Shown here: positions 35,716-44,256 of the stretch, in pieces
Numbering within the stretch: position 1 is the stretch's first letter
Layout: every line of letters begins with the position of its first letter
Assembly (NCBI RefSeq): GCF_019038435.1
Contig: NZ_JAGPOX010000026.1
Span: 16,142 to 80,141 of the forward strand
From: Nocardia alni
Lineage (GTDB): Bacteria > Actinomycetota > Actinomycetes > Mycobacteriales > Mycobacteriaceae
Direction: 5' to 3'
DNA length: 64,000 nt
Notes under the pieces: model-generated
What the model was told of the DNA's origin: nothing
Database searches by the model: none
Seen by the model: the letters and a program-made list of their open reading frames with translations, nothing else
Program-made: the position numbers and the translations under genes

Positions 35716-35913
35716 ATCGCATGTCTCATTTCTGTCGTCCGGCCCAGCGTGTCTCATACCCAGCGTATTCATCGCGACGCCCCGCACAGGAAATGGCGGG
35801 TCACTTTCCCGGCGCCGACATGCGGCTTCACGATGGACATCACCTGATCGATGATGCTCTGATAGTCCACGACGTGGAGTACCCGCGGCAGCTGCGCTCA
35901 CCAGGAGATGACG

Positions 35914-37356
35914 ATGCCCGACACACCAGAGTCCGACGATATTTTCACATTGCCCGCGCTCGAATGTGGCGCCCCCAAATCCGGATTCCCGGAGACCGAG
36001 ATCCTTCCCCAGGCCGCCTATCAGATCGTGCATGACGAACTGCTGCTCGACGGCGTCTCCCGGATGAATCTGGCGACCTTCTGCACCACCTGGGTCGAGA
36101 ATCACGCCCGTCGGCTGATGGACGAATCGATCGATAAGAACATCGTCGACAAGGACGAATATCCGCAGACCGCCGAGCTGGAATCGCGCTGCGTGCGAAT
36201 GCTCGCCGATCTGTGGAACTCCCCCGACCCGACCGCGACGCGCGGCACCTCGACCACCGGTTCCAGCGAGGCCGCCATGCTCGGCGGGCTGGCCGCGAAA
36301 TTCCGCTGGCGTAAGCGCGGCGGGCGTGGGCTACCGAATTTCGTCTGCGGCCCGGTACAGGTGTGCTGGGAGAAATTCGCCCGCTACTTCGACGTCGAGA
36401 TCCGGCAGATCCCGTTGCGCGGCGACCGGCTGACGATGCACCCGGACGACATCGCCGCGCACTGCGACGAGAACACCATCATGGTGGTGCCGACCTTCGG
36501 CCAGACCTTCACCGGACTGTTCGAGGACGTCGCCGGGATCAGCCGCGCCCTGGACGACCTGCAGGCCCGCACCGGCCTGGACATTCCGATTCACGTCGAC
36601 GCCGCCAGCGGCGGATTCCTCGCGCCGTTCACCGCGCCGGATCTGGTCTGGGATTTCCGGCTGGCGCGGGTCAAGTCGATCAACGCCTCGGGACACAAGA
36701 CGGGCCTGGCGCCGCTGGGCGTTGGCTGGGCGATCTGGCGCGAGGCGGCGGACCTGCCGGACGAGCTGATATTCAACGTCGATTATCTCGGCGGCAATAT
36801 GGCCACGTTCAACCTGAATTTCTCCCGCCCGGGCGGGCAGGTCGTCACCTCCTACTACGAATTCATCCGGCTGGGCCGGGTCGGATATACCCGGACACAG
36901 TCCGCGACGTACTCGGTGGCCCAGCGTCTGGCGGCCGGAATCGAGAAACTCGGGCCGTTCGAACTCGTCCACGACGGCGAACCGCTGCGCGGCATCGCGG
37001 CCGTGTCGTGGCGCCTCGGCGGCGACCAGACCTACAACCTCTACGACCTGTCCGACCGGTTGCGCACCCGCGGCTGGCTCGTGGCCGCCTATCCGCTCCC
37101 GGCCGACCGCCAGGACGAGACGATCATGCGGGTGCTGGTCCGGCACGGATTCAGCTACGACATGGCCGATCTGCTGCTGGCGGATATGGGCCGAGCCCTG
37201 GCCCAGCTGGACAAACACCCGCCCAGCAGTTCACTGTCCCGCGAGGAATCGGGCGGATTCACGCACAGCGCGACTCCCCGGGTGTCCACCCCCGAGATAC
37301 AGCGCCGCCGGGCAGAACGGATGCACACCGGAAAACCGGGCACCCAGGACGGATAG
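35914..37356 (+). CDS. gadB: Glutamate decarboxylase
   Basis: 480 residues from the ATG at 35914, which has AGGAG six bases upstream; the ATG at 35908 touches that site and is less likely. PLP lysine K262 lies in NASGHKTGLAPLGVGW, and HVDAASGGFLAPF carries the PLP-contact Asp. GTSTTGSSEAAMLGG and the N-terminal MNLATFCTTWVENHARRLMD are typical of GadA/B. It converts glutamate to GABA with consumption of a proton, usually for acid resistance. No glutamate/GABA antiporter is present nearby, so the role may be GABA-shunt metabolism. A stable hairpin follows the stop. Confidence 0.96.
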   Translation: MPDTPESDDIFTLPALECGAPKSGFPETEILPQAAYQIVHDELLLDGVSRMNLATFCTTWVENHARRLMDESIDKNIVDKDEYPQTAELESRCVRMLADLWNSPDPTATRGTSTTGSSEAAMLGGLAAKFRWRKRGGRGLPNFVCGPVQVCWEKFARYFDVEIRQIPLRGDRLTMHPDDIAAHCDENTIMVVPTFGQTFTGLFEDVAGISRALDDLQARTGLDIPIHVDAASGGFLAPFTAPDLVWDFRLARVKSINASGHKTGLAPLGVGWAIWREAADLPDELIFNVDYLGGNMATFNLNFSRPGGQVVTSYYEFIRLGRVGYTRTQSATYSVAQRLAAGIEKLGPFELVHDGEPLRGIAAVSWRLGGDQTYNLYDLSDRLRTRGWLVAAYPLPADRQDETIMRVLVRHGFSYDMADLLLADMGRALAQLDKHPPSSSLSREESGGFTHSATPRVSTPEIQRRRAERMHTGKPGTQDG

Positions 37357-37363
37357 CGAGAGG

Positions 37364-37415
37364 CTTTCGGCGGGATCCATGGGCGCGCAGGGTCACCGTG
37401 GATCCCCGCCGAAAG
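37364..37415. terminator. Bidirectional terminator between gadB and the DUF2334 gene
   Basis: CTTTCGGCGGGATCCAT at 37364-37380 pairs with GTGGATCCCCGCCGAAAG at 37398-37415, with one bulged base, around an 18-base loop; it lies between two convergent stops. Confidence 0.8.
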
Positions 37416-37428
37416 CGCGCCGGGAAGA

Positions 37429-38142
37429 TCAGGCCGCGCGGGTGACCGGGACGAGGGGCTCCCAGCGGTAGACCTCGGGCGCCGCGCTGTGGAACAGCGC
37501 CAGGTCGACGGCGTCCAGCATGGCCTGGCGCGGCCCGGGACGGTCGAGTTGCACGGCCGAGATCGCCAGGCGCAGAACGCCGCCGCGCCGGGCCGTGCGC
37601 GCGGCGCTCATCACCAGTGCGTGACACCACCACGGCTCGGCGCGGAAGCCGTCGCCGATGCCGTGCACCCAGGCCCGCTGCGCCGTGTCGCGCTCCAGAT
37701 CGTGGATCGTGGTCAGGCTCAGCGCCAGCCGGAAGCCGACCTCCGGCAGCGCGGCGATCGCGCCCTCGGAGGCGTTCCAGCGCGGCGCGGCGAACAGCCG
37801 GGTACGCAGGCCCACCTGCTCCATCACCCGGTCCGCGGCCATCAGCCGCAGGCGTGCCTCATGCCGGGGCAGCGCGGCGAATTCGGCCCGGCGGCGCTTG
37901 GTCGCGGCCTGGTCGTAGCCGTGCAGCACGATCGCGTCGCCCGCCTCGCGGCGCGCGCGCAGCCAGTTCTGGGTGGGCGCGTCGTCGACGAGCCGGTAAT
38001 GGCCCTTGAGCCGCGGGGCCACCAGCAGCGACAGCGGGACAGAGCGCTTGTCCATCTCGGCGGCGAAGACCTCCGCACGCTCCCGTGTGGTATCCCGGAT
38101 ACCCGAGATCGAGACGATCAATTGCCGCGAGCTTCCTAGCAT
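37429..38142 (-). CDS. DUF2334 polysaccharide-deacetylase-like protein
   Basis: 237 residues beginning MLGSSRQLIVSISGIRDTTR. The NodB-like TIM barrel is indicated by SVPLSLLVAPRLKGHYRLVD, GDAIVLHGYDQAATKRRRAE (the His-Gly-Tyr motif of DUF2334) and RTRLFAAPRWNASEGAIAAL. No signal peptide, so likely cytosolic. The substrate is unknown. A polysaccharide or aminoglycoside-like deacetylase is expected from the fold; the neighbours gadB and the small secreted proteins give no further clue. Confidence 0.82.
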   Translation of the reverse strand: MLGSSRQLIVSISGIRDTTRERAEVFAAEMDKRSVPLSLLVAPRLKGHYRLVDDAPTQNWLRARREAGDAIVLHGYDQAATKRRRAEFAALPRHEARLRLMAADRVMEQVGLRTRLFAAPRWNASEGAIAALPEVGFRLALSLTTIHDLERDTAQRAWVHGIGDGFRAEPWWCHALVMSAARTARRGGVLRLAISAVQLDRPGPRQAMLDAVDLALFHSAAPEVYRWEPLVPVTRAA

Positions 38143-38298
38143 GACCCGACTCCCCTGTCACTACTGCCGATGATCTCCACGGTGGCCGACGCAGATGTCT
38201 GCCCCGTGCAGCGCGAGTGACGTGCCGACGAATTCGCGCTACCGAAACGGCAGCGGCTCCGCTACTCCGAAACGGTCGCGCATCATAGGATCGACCGG

Positions 38299-38601
38299 GT
38301 GAAAACAGTACTGCTGACGGCGCTCGCCGTCCCACTGATAACCGCCATACCCGTTGTCGCCCACGCCGATCCGGGCGGGCCGCCCGCTATCTTCACCCCG
38401 AAGCAGGAGTGTGACACCGAACGTGGCGCATATAACGCCATTCGCAAGCAGCTGCCGCCGGGCGCCACGCCGGAACAGATAGTCGACGCCCAGGTGAAAC
38501 TGCTGACCGACGAGGGCGCCTACAACGGGCTCCGACCGGGGACGGCGGCCAACGACCGTACGGCGTTCTTGGAACGCGTGCACCGGTGTCACATCGCATA
38601 G
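38299..38601 (+). CDS. Small secreted protein, DUF732-like (paralogue 1)
   Basis: 100 residues with a GTG start. The signal peptide MKTVLLTALAVPLITAIPVV ends at AHA-DPGG. The mature part has exactly two cysteines, in KQECDTERGAYNAIR and the C-terminal VHRCHIA, probably disulfide-bonded. It contains PPGATPEQIVDAQVKLLTDE between them. Such small helical proteins are common in mycobacteria and Nocardia (DUF732, hemophore-like), and their function is mostly unknown. The next gene is a same-sized paralogue. Confidence 0.78.
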   Translation: MKTVLLTALAVPLITAIPVVAHADPGGPPAIFTPKQECDTERGAYNAIRKQLPPGATPEQIVDAQVKLLTDEGAYNGLRPGTAANDRTAFLERVHRCHIA

Positions 38602-38794
38602 CGCCTCGACGGACGCCGACGATGACCTACCAGCCGAGTACCACGATCAACAACGGCAGATATTGATCGATCACATGAACAACTGCCACATCCAGTAAAC
38701 AACTGAGTAAATTATCTCGGGGGGTGACGGTGTACGTGTTTCATTCATTACATTCGCTTCACACGCACACCGTTACCGCGATACATTGCGGCGC

Positions 38795-39097
38795 GTGAAA
38801 GCAGCAGCCCTCACTGTCCTGACGGCAGGTATCGTTTTGTTCGCCCCCGCCTTCGCGCAGGCCCAGGCGCCCTCGTCGCCCATCCCGAATATCAACCCCA
38901 CCCCCGATCAGATGTGTGACAACACCCAGCAGATCGTGAACACGGTGCGCGCCAAGCAGCCGAACGCGACTCCGGATCAGATCGCCACCACCTACGACCA
39001 GATGATGGGCCAGCGCCTGCCGGTCATCTACGGCGCCTTCCAGGGCCAGCAGCACCAGCAGCTGCTCGAGCTCATCCACGCCTGCGGCATCAAGTAA
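38795..39097 (+). CDS. Small secreted protein, DUF732-like (paralogue 2)
   Basis: 100 residues from the GTG at 38795 (a TTG three codons upstream is possible). The signal peptide is AALTVLTAGIVLFAPAFAQA, cleaved before QAPSS. Two cysteines lie in DQMCDNTQQIVNTVR and the C-terminal LIHACGIK, at the same spacing pattern as in paralogue 1, with QPNATPDQIATTYDQMMGQR between. It is co-directional with paralogue 1 with a 193-bp gap, so each probably has its own promoter. Confidence 0.78.
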   Translation: MKAAALTVLTAGIVLFAPAFAQAQAPSSPIPNINPTPDQMCDNTQQIVNTVRAKQPNATPDQIATTYDQMMGQRLPVIYGAFQGQQHQQLLELIHACGIK

Positions 39098-39206
39098 TCC
39101 CACGCCCGCGGCCCGCCGCTCTCCACTCTGGCGGCGTATCCATCTCAGATGTGCTGATCTCGTCGTTCCGGTAAGCAGGAACGACGAGATCAGCGGAATG
39201 CTCGCG

Positions 39207-41420
39207 TCAGCGGCCCCCGAGCCCGAGTGTGTCCAGCACCCAGGCGTATTCGAACGCGACTTCCTTCCATTTCTCGTAGCGCCCGCTCACGCCGCCGTGG
39301 CCGGCGCTCATCTCGGTCTTCAACAGCAGCTGGGCGTGACCGGTCTTGGTGGCGCGCAGCTTGGCGACCCATTTGGCCGGTTCGACGTACAGCACGCGGG
39401 TGTCGTTGATGCTGGTGATCGCCAGGATCGCGGGATAGTCTGCGGCGCGGACGTTCTCGTACGGCGAGTACGACTTCATGTACTCGTACACCGCGGGATC
39501 CTCCAGCGGATTGCCCCACTCGTCCCATTCGATCACCGTCAGCGGCAACGACGGGTCCAGGATCGAGGTCAGCGGATCCACGAACGGCACATTGGCCAGG
39601 ATCCCGGCGAACAGCTCCGGCGCGAGGTTGGCGACCGCACCCACCAGCAGCCCGCCCGCGCTGCCGCCGTCGGCGATCATCCGATCCGGCGCCGTCACTC
39701 CGGTATCAATGAGATGCCTTGCGCAGGAGACGAAGTCGGTGAAGGTGTTCTTCTTGGTCAGCGTCTTGCCGTGCTCGTACCACAGCCGCCCCATCTCGCC
39801 GCCGCCGCGCACGTGCGCGACCGCGAACACCATGCCGCGATCCAGCAGTGACAGCCGGGCGACCGAGAAGCTCGGGTCGATGCTGGCCTCGTAGGACCCA
39901 TATCCGTAGAGCAGCAACGATTTCGGCTCGTCGATGATCGCGCCCCTACGCCACACCAGCGAGATCGGGATCCGGGTGCCGTCCGCCGCAACAGCCCAAT
40001 CACGGTGCTGCTCATAGTCGTTCGGGTTGTAGCCGCCGAGCACCGCCTGCTCCTTGCGCAGCAGCAGCTCACCGGTGGCGGGCACGTAGTCGAACACCTG
40101 CATGGGCGTGATGAACGAGGTGAGCCCGAGCCGCAGCGTCGGCTGCGCCCACTCCGGATTGCCGCCGACACCGGCGGTGAACAACTCGAGCCCGAATTCC
40201 AGTTCCTTCAGCTCGCCGTACCCGTCGACGGTCAACGGCCACACCGCGACTCGCGGCAGCGCCGCGCGCCGATACGACAGCACCAGATGGTCGGCGAAGC
40301 AGTCGATGTCCTCGAGCCGCACGTCGTCGCGATGCTCGATCAGCGTCGTCATCGCGGCCGGGTCGTCCACGGGCGCCTCGGCGAGCACGAAATTCTCGGC
40401 CTTGACCGTCGTGCCGCGCGGTCCGGGCACGGTGTCGTTGTGCAGGATCAGGAATCGGTCCTGCCCGCCGATGATCGCGTGTTCGGCCGAGTACTCCACG
40501 CCCTCGCGGCGCGGCAGCAGCACCCGGAACTCGCCCTCGGGATCGTCGGACTCGAGGACCCAGCCCTCGGAGGTGATCTTCGAACCCACCCAGATCATCA
40601 GGTACCGCTCCGAGCGGGTGGCGCCGATGCTCACCCAGTAGCGCTCATCGGGTTCGTGGAAGACCTGCACGTCCTCGTCGTTCGGCGTGCCCAGCCGGTG
40701 CCGCCACACGGTGTCGGGACGCCAGGACTCGTCGACGGTCTGATAGAAGATATGGGTGCCGTCCAGCGACCAGGTGGCGCCCGGCGCGGTGCCCGGAATC
40801 TCGTCGGCCAGATCCTCGTCGGTCCGCAGATCCTTGAAGCGCAGCACGTACCGCTCGTCGCCGGCGTTGTCCACCGAATACGCCAGCATCGTGCCGTCGT
40901 GGCTGATGGAGAACGCGCCCAGGGCGAAGAAGTCGTGGCCTTGCGCCAGCAGGTTGCTGTCCAGGAGTATCTGCTCGCCCGGGATGGCGTCGAGGGCCCC
41001 GGACTGGACGACGTCGAGTTGCGGCGGCGTCCAGTCGTCCGGGTTGTCGATCCGGCGGCGGCAGTGCACGCCGTACTGCTTACCCTCGTAGCTGCGTGAG
41101 TAGTACCAGTACTCGCCCATGCGGGTGGGCACCGACAGATCTGTCTCCTGGGTGCGGGACTTGATCTCGTCGAAGATCTTGTCCCGCAGCGGCTGCAGGT
41201 GCGCGGTCTGCGCCTCGGTGTAGGCGTTCTCCGCCTCCAGGTAGGCGACCACTTCGGGGTCGTCCTTCTCGCGCAGCCATTCGTAATCGTCGACGAAGGT
41301 GTCGCCGTGGTGCGCACGCCGAACCGGCGCGCGCTTCGCGATGGGCGGCGTCACCGCGGACATCGCGGTGGATGCCGCCGTGTCACCTGCGTTCGAACCG
41401 ATACCTCTGTCGAGAGCCAT
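39207..41420 (-). CDS. ptrB: S9 family prolyl oligopeptidase / protease II
   Basis: 737 residues from the ATG at 41420, preceded by GGAGCC; an ATG 11 codons upstream is possible. The N-terminal beta-propeller starts near RRAHHGDTFVDDYEWLREKD. The C-terminal catalytic domain has the nucleophile Ser587 in MIADGGSAGGLLVG, Asp in SINDTRVLYVEPAKWVA and His in EMSAGHGGVSGRY. Oligopeptidase B-type enzymes cut short peptides after basic residues in the cytosol. It corresponds to Rv0782. It is convergent with the two small secreted-protein genes. Confidence 0.95.
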   Translation of the reverse strand: MALDRGIGSNAGDTAASTAMSAVTPPIAKRAPVRRAHHGDTFVDDYEWLREKDDPEVVAYLEAENAYTEAQTAHLQPLRDKIFDEIKSRTQETDLSVPTRMGEYWYYSRSYEGKQYGVHCRRRIDNPDDWTPPQLDVVQSGALDAIPGEQILLDSNLLAQGHDFFALGAFSISHDGTMLAYSVDNAGDERYVLRFKDLRTDEDLADEIPGTAPGATWSLDGTHIFYQTVDESWRPDTVWRHRLGTPNDEDVQVFHEPDERYWVSIGATRSERYLMIWVGSKITSEGWVLESDDPEGEFRVLLPRREGVEYSAEHAIIGGQDRFLILHNDTVPGPRGTTVKAENFVLAEAPVDDPAAMTTLIEHRDDVRLEDIDCFADHLVLSYRRAALPRVAVWPLTVDGYGELKELEFGLELFTAGVGGNPEWAQPTLRLGLTSFITPMQVFDYVPATGELLLRKEQAVLGGYNPNDYEQHRDWAVAADGTRIPISLVWRRGAIIDEPKSLLLYGYGSYEASIDPSFSVARLSLLDRGMVFAVAHVRGGGEMGRLWYEHGKTLTKKNTFTDFVSCARHLIDTGVTAPDRMIADGGSAGGLLVGAVANLAPELFAGILANVPFVDPLTSILDPSLPLTVIEWDEWGNPLEDPAVYEYMKSYSPYENVRAADYPAILAITSINDTRVLYVEPAKWVAKLRATKTGHAQLLLKTEMSAGHGGVSGRYEKWKEVAFEYAWVLDTLGLGGR

Positions 41421-41492
41421 AGGCTCCACCGTAGTAGGCGCGGCCGGGGACACGCCGATGGCTCCCGGCTCGGCGACCCGCCCTCTCGCGGC

Positions 41493-41672
41493 CTAGGTAC
41501 GGCCGGTTGTGGGTGGGACGGGACGCCGGGCGTCCATCAGGAAGTACAGGGCCGCCTTGCGGCGCTGACATTGATCCGGTGGACAGGTGCGGTGGATGTG
41601 CAGGATGTTGTGTGCCTGCTCGACGGTGAGGTGTACGGGCACTACCGCGCAACTGTCGAAGACGGGTGCCAT
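41493..41672 (-). CDS. 59-residue Cys/His-containing orphan protein
   Basis: MAPVFDSCAVVPVHLTVEQA begins the protein, then HNILHIHRTCPPDQCQRRKA and ALYFLMDARRPVPPTTGRT. A GGAG ribosome site lies 8 bases before the ATG. The central HIHR-C-PP-D-C-RR-A pattern is one I associate with small unannotated proteins of Nocardia and Rhodococcus (recall, not checked). The H/C spacing could bind a metal or form a small zinc-ribbon-like fold. It precedes ptrB on the same strand by 72 bp. Confidence 0.65.
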   Translation of the reverse strand: MAPVFDSCAVVPVHLTVEQAHNILHIHRTCPPDQCQRRKAALYFLMDARRPVPPTTGRT

Positions 41673-42016
41673 GAGTGCTCCATCCTTTGTCGTGCGTCGC
41701 GGTGGTGCGGCATATGACCGCCACTAGTCTTCGGTGTTTCCGTTGCGGTTACCGGATAAACCATGAGAAATTTGCGATTCTCCGGGATAATGCCGCCGGA
41801 TGCACTACGGTGTCGAACCCTTGTCATTCGAATGATGAGCGACCGACCGGTTCGCTGAATGTTGTCCACGATCAGCGAACAGCGCCCCCTCCGGCCCCGC
41901 GGACCCGCTACTGTCGTAGATCTACGCCCCACCCGATCAGGCCACGCGAAAGCGATTACCGCCGATCGGTTTTCGGATCGGCAATTTCCCCTAGAGATCA
42001 CATAGGAGTACCCGAA
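41673..42016. other. 344-bp intergenic region, divergent promoters
   Basis: No gene seen. It separates the minus-strand 59-residue orphan and the plus-strand DUF397 gene. It is less GC-rich than its neighbours and presumably holds both promoters. I see no convincing operator or riboswitch. Confidence 0.5.
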
Positions 42017-42229
42017 GTGGAACAGAAGAACCGTGAGATCAACCCCGATGCCGTCTGGCACCGCAGCGGCGACACCAGCGGTGTCGAGGTGGCCTTCCTG
42101 TCCAGCGGCAATATCGGCCTGCGCAACGGCGGCAACCCCGAGGGCCCGGTGCTGATCTTCACCCCGGGCGAATGGAATGCCTTCGTCCTGGGCGCCAAGG
42201 ACGGCGAGTTCAACCGTCCGACGGTCTAG
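42017..42229 (+). CDS. DUF397 domain protein
   Basis: 70 residues from a GTG with AGGAG eight bases upstream. It reads MEQKNREINPDAVWHRSGDT, SGVEVAFLSSGNIGLRNGGN, then PVLIFTPGEWNAFVLGAKDG: the DUF397 pattern (W-x-S followed by VEVA, R-x-G/S, L-x-F-t-x-x-E-W-x-a-F-x-x-G-a-k-x-G-E-F). DUF397 proteins in actinomycetes usually sit beside an XRE-type helix-turn-helix regulator and act as small regulatory or toxin-antitoxin-like partners. Here no XRE gene is adjacent, so it is solitary. Confidence 0.88.
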   Translation: MEQKNREINPDAVWHRSGDTSGVEVAFLSSGNIGLRNGGNPEGPVLIFTPGEWNAFVLGAKDGEFNRPTV

Positions 42230-42279
42230 CGCATCCAGCCCGGCGGCTCACGCTCGCCTGGCAGCGGGCGGGCGGTGAC

Positions 42280-42714
42280 CTACTCCGGCACGGCCCGCCG
42301 CAACGCCCCGCGGATGGACGCGGCCAGGTAGTCCAGATCGGCGCGCGGCGGTGTTCGCGGCCGGGCGCGCAGCCCGAAACCGTCACCCGGGGTGCGGGGA
42401 ATGACGTGCAGGTGCACGTGGAACACCTCTTGCCCGGCCGTAACCCCGTCGGCGAGAAAGAAATTCACGCCGTCGCAGTTCACCTCGCTGGCCCGCAGCG
42501 CCGCCGCCACCTGCTGCCCGACGCGGAACAGCTTGCCGCCGAGTTCGGGATCCAGTTCGGACAGGCTGCGCACGGGCGACTTCGGGATCACCAGCACGTG
42601 GCCGGACGTCACCGGGCGAATGTCCATGAACGCCAGCACATCCGCGTCCTCGTACACCTTGGACGCCGCCGCCCGCCCGGCCACGATATCGGCGAAGATC
42701 GTGTAAGGGTCCAT
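42280..42714 (-). CDS. HIT family nucleotide-binding hydrolase (1)
   Basis: 144 residues. It begins MDPYTIFADIVAGRAAASKV and has the histidine triad EVFHVHLHVIPRTPGDGFGL (H-V-H-L-H-V). HIT proteins hydrolyse AMP-lysine, AMP-NH2 or dinucleoside polyphosphates in the cytosol. It lies 42 bp downstream of purB on the same strand, so it may be co-transcribed with it; removing adenylylated by-products near a purine gene would make sense but is inference. Confidence 0.93.
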   Translation of the reverse strand: MDPYTIFADIVAGRAAASKVYEDADVLAFMDIRPVTSGHVLVIPKSPVRSLSELDPELGGKLFRVGQQVAAALRASEVNCDGVNFFLADGVTAGQEVFHVHLHVIPRTPGDGFGLRARPRTPPRADLDYLAASIRGALRRAVPE

Positions 42715-42733
42715 CCGGCAAGGCTAGTACCGA

Positions 42734-42769
42734 GGGCCTTACGGAATCGGCGGGCCTTACAGAATCGGC
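42734..42769. repeat. 18-bp tandem duplication over the purB stop codon
   Basis: GGGCCTTACGGAATCGGC (42734-42751) is followed directly by GGGCCTTACAGAATCGGC (42752-42769), one mismatch. The purB stop lies in the second copy, so the first copy is a non-coding duplicate of the gene end. Confidence 0.85.
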
Positions 42770-44178
42770 GCGGGCGTGTACTTCGCGGCCTCCGGATTCG
42801 CGTCCACCAGCGTCTGCACCTGCGCGACGACCCGGTCGACCTGATCCTCGGCGGCGCCGATGAATGCCGAGCGGTCGGCCAGCGCGGCGTCCAGGGCCGC
42901 CCGGTCCAGCGGCATGCGATCGTCGGCGGCCAGCCGGTCCAGCAGGTCGGGCTCGCGGCCCTGCTCACGCATGGCCAGCGCGACCGCGACCGCGTGCTCC
43001 TTGATGACCTCGTGCGCGCTCTCCCGGCCGACCCCGGCCCGTACCGCGGCCATCAGGATGCGGGTGGTGGCCAGGAACGGCAGGTAGCGGGTGAGCTCGC
43101 GCTCGATCACCGCCGGGTAGGCCCCGAATTCGGCGAGCACGGTCAGGAAGGTCTCCATCATGCCGTCGACGGCGAAGAAGGCGTCCGGCAGCGCGACCCG
43201 GCGCACCACCGAACAGAACACGTCGCCCTCGTTCCATTGCGCCCCAGCCAGTTCCGCGGCCATGGACGCGTAACCGCGCAGCACCACCTGCAGGCCGTTG
43301 ACTCGCTCGCAGGACCGCGTATTCATCTTGTGCGGCATCGCCGAGGAGCCGACCTGGCCCGGCGCGAAGCCCTCGGTGACCAGTTCGTTCCCGGCCATCA
43401 GGCGCACGGTGTGCGCGAAAGACGAAGGGCCCGCGCCGATCTGGACCAGCGCCGAGAGCACGTCGTGATCCAGCGAGCGCGGATACACCTGCCCCACACT
43501 GGTCAGCACGGTGCCGAAACCCAGGTGACCGGACACCTTCCGCTCGAGCTGCGCCAGCTTCCCGGCGTCACCGTCCAGCAGATCCAACATGTCCTGGGCG
43601 GTGCCCATCGGGCCCTTGATGCCGCGCAACGGATATCGATCCCGCAGCTCCGCTACTCGAGTCAACGCGATCAGCACTTCGTCTGCCGCAGAGGCGAATC
43701 GCTTGCCCAGCGTGGTCGCCTGCGCGGCGACGTTGTGCGAACGACCGGCCATCACCAGCGACCGGTACTCCGCGGCGCGCTCGGCCAGCCGCGCGGCCAC
43801 CGCGATACCGTGCGCGTAGACATGCTCCAGCGACAGGCGGATCTGCAACTGCTCCACGTTCTCGGTGAGATCGCGGCTGGTCATGCCCTTGTGGATCTGT
43901 TCGTGACCGGCGAGGGCGTTGAACTCCTCGATGCGCGCCTTCACATCGTGGCGAGTCACCCGCTCGCGCTCGGCGATCGAGGCCAGGTCGACCTGGTCGA
44001 GCACCCGCTCGTAGTCGGCGACCGCGCCCTCGGGGACGTCGATCCCCAGCTCCGACTGGGCCCGCAGCACCTCGAGCCACAGCCGCCGCTCGAGCACGAT
44101 CTTGTGTTCGGGCGACCACAGCCGCACCAGTTCGGGGCTGGCATACCGGGTGGCGAGGACGTTCGGAACAAGGCTCAC
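42757..44178 (-). CDS. purB: Adenylosuccinate lyase
   Basis: 473 residues. Fumarase/aspartase superfamily signature GSSAMPHKMNTRSCERV contains the catalytic serine loop; HKGMTSRDLTENVEQLQI and MAGRSHNVAAQATTLGKRF carry substrate-binding and catalytic His residues. The start MSLVPNVLATRYASPELVRL is conserved in actinobacteria. It acts twice in purine synthesis, splitting SAICAR to AICAR and adenylosuccinate to AMP. It precedes the HIT gene. purC, which often lies near purB, is not in the window. Confidence 0.97.
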   Translation of the reverse strand: MSLVPNVLATRYASPELVRLWSPEHKIVLERRLWLEVLRAQSELGIDVPEGAVADYERVLDQVDLASIAERERVTRHDVKARIEEFNALAGHEQIHKGMTSRDLTENVEQLQIRLSLEHVYAHGIAVAARLAERAAEYRSLVMAGRSHNVAAQATTLGKRFASAADEVLIALTRVAELRDRYPLRGIKGPMGTAQDMLDLLDGDAGKLAQLERKVSGHLGFGTVLTSVGQVYPRSLDHDVLSALVQIGAGPSSFAHTVRLMAGNELVTEGFAPGQVGSSAMPHKMNTRSCERVNGLQVVLRGYASMAAELAGAQWNEGDVFCSVVRRVALPDAFFAVDGMMETFLTVLAEFGAYPAVIERELTRYLPFLATTRILMAAVRAGVGRESAHEVIKEHAVAVALAMREQGREPDLLDRLAADDRMPLDRAALDAALADRSAFIGAAEDQVDRVVAQVQTLVDANPEAAKYTPAPIL

Positions 44179-44219
44179 GACAGAGCAGTCTAATGACCGG
44201 CACCTGCGGGTTTTCCATG

Positions 44220-44235
44220 CAGGGGGACGGTGGGC
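44220..44235. repeat. 16-bp dispersed repeat upstream of purB
   Basis: CAGGGGGACGGTGGGC, identical to 6578-6593 inside the MOSC gene. The following GCGAACTC-GGCGGGCCGGC sequence contains further short repeats of GCGAACTC (twice, ending in CAGG). Confidence 0.6.
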
Positions 44236-44256
44236 GAACTCGGCGGGCCGGCGAAC

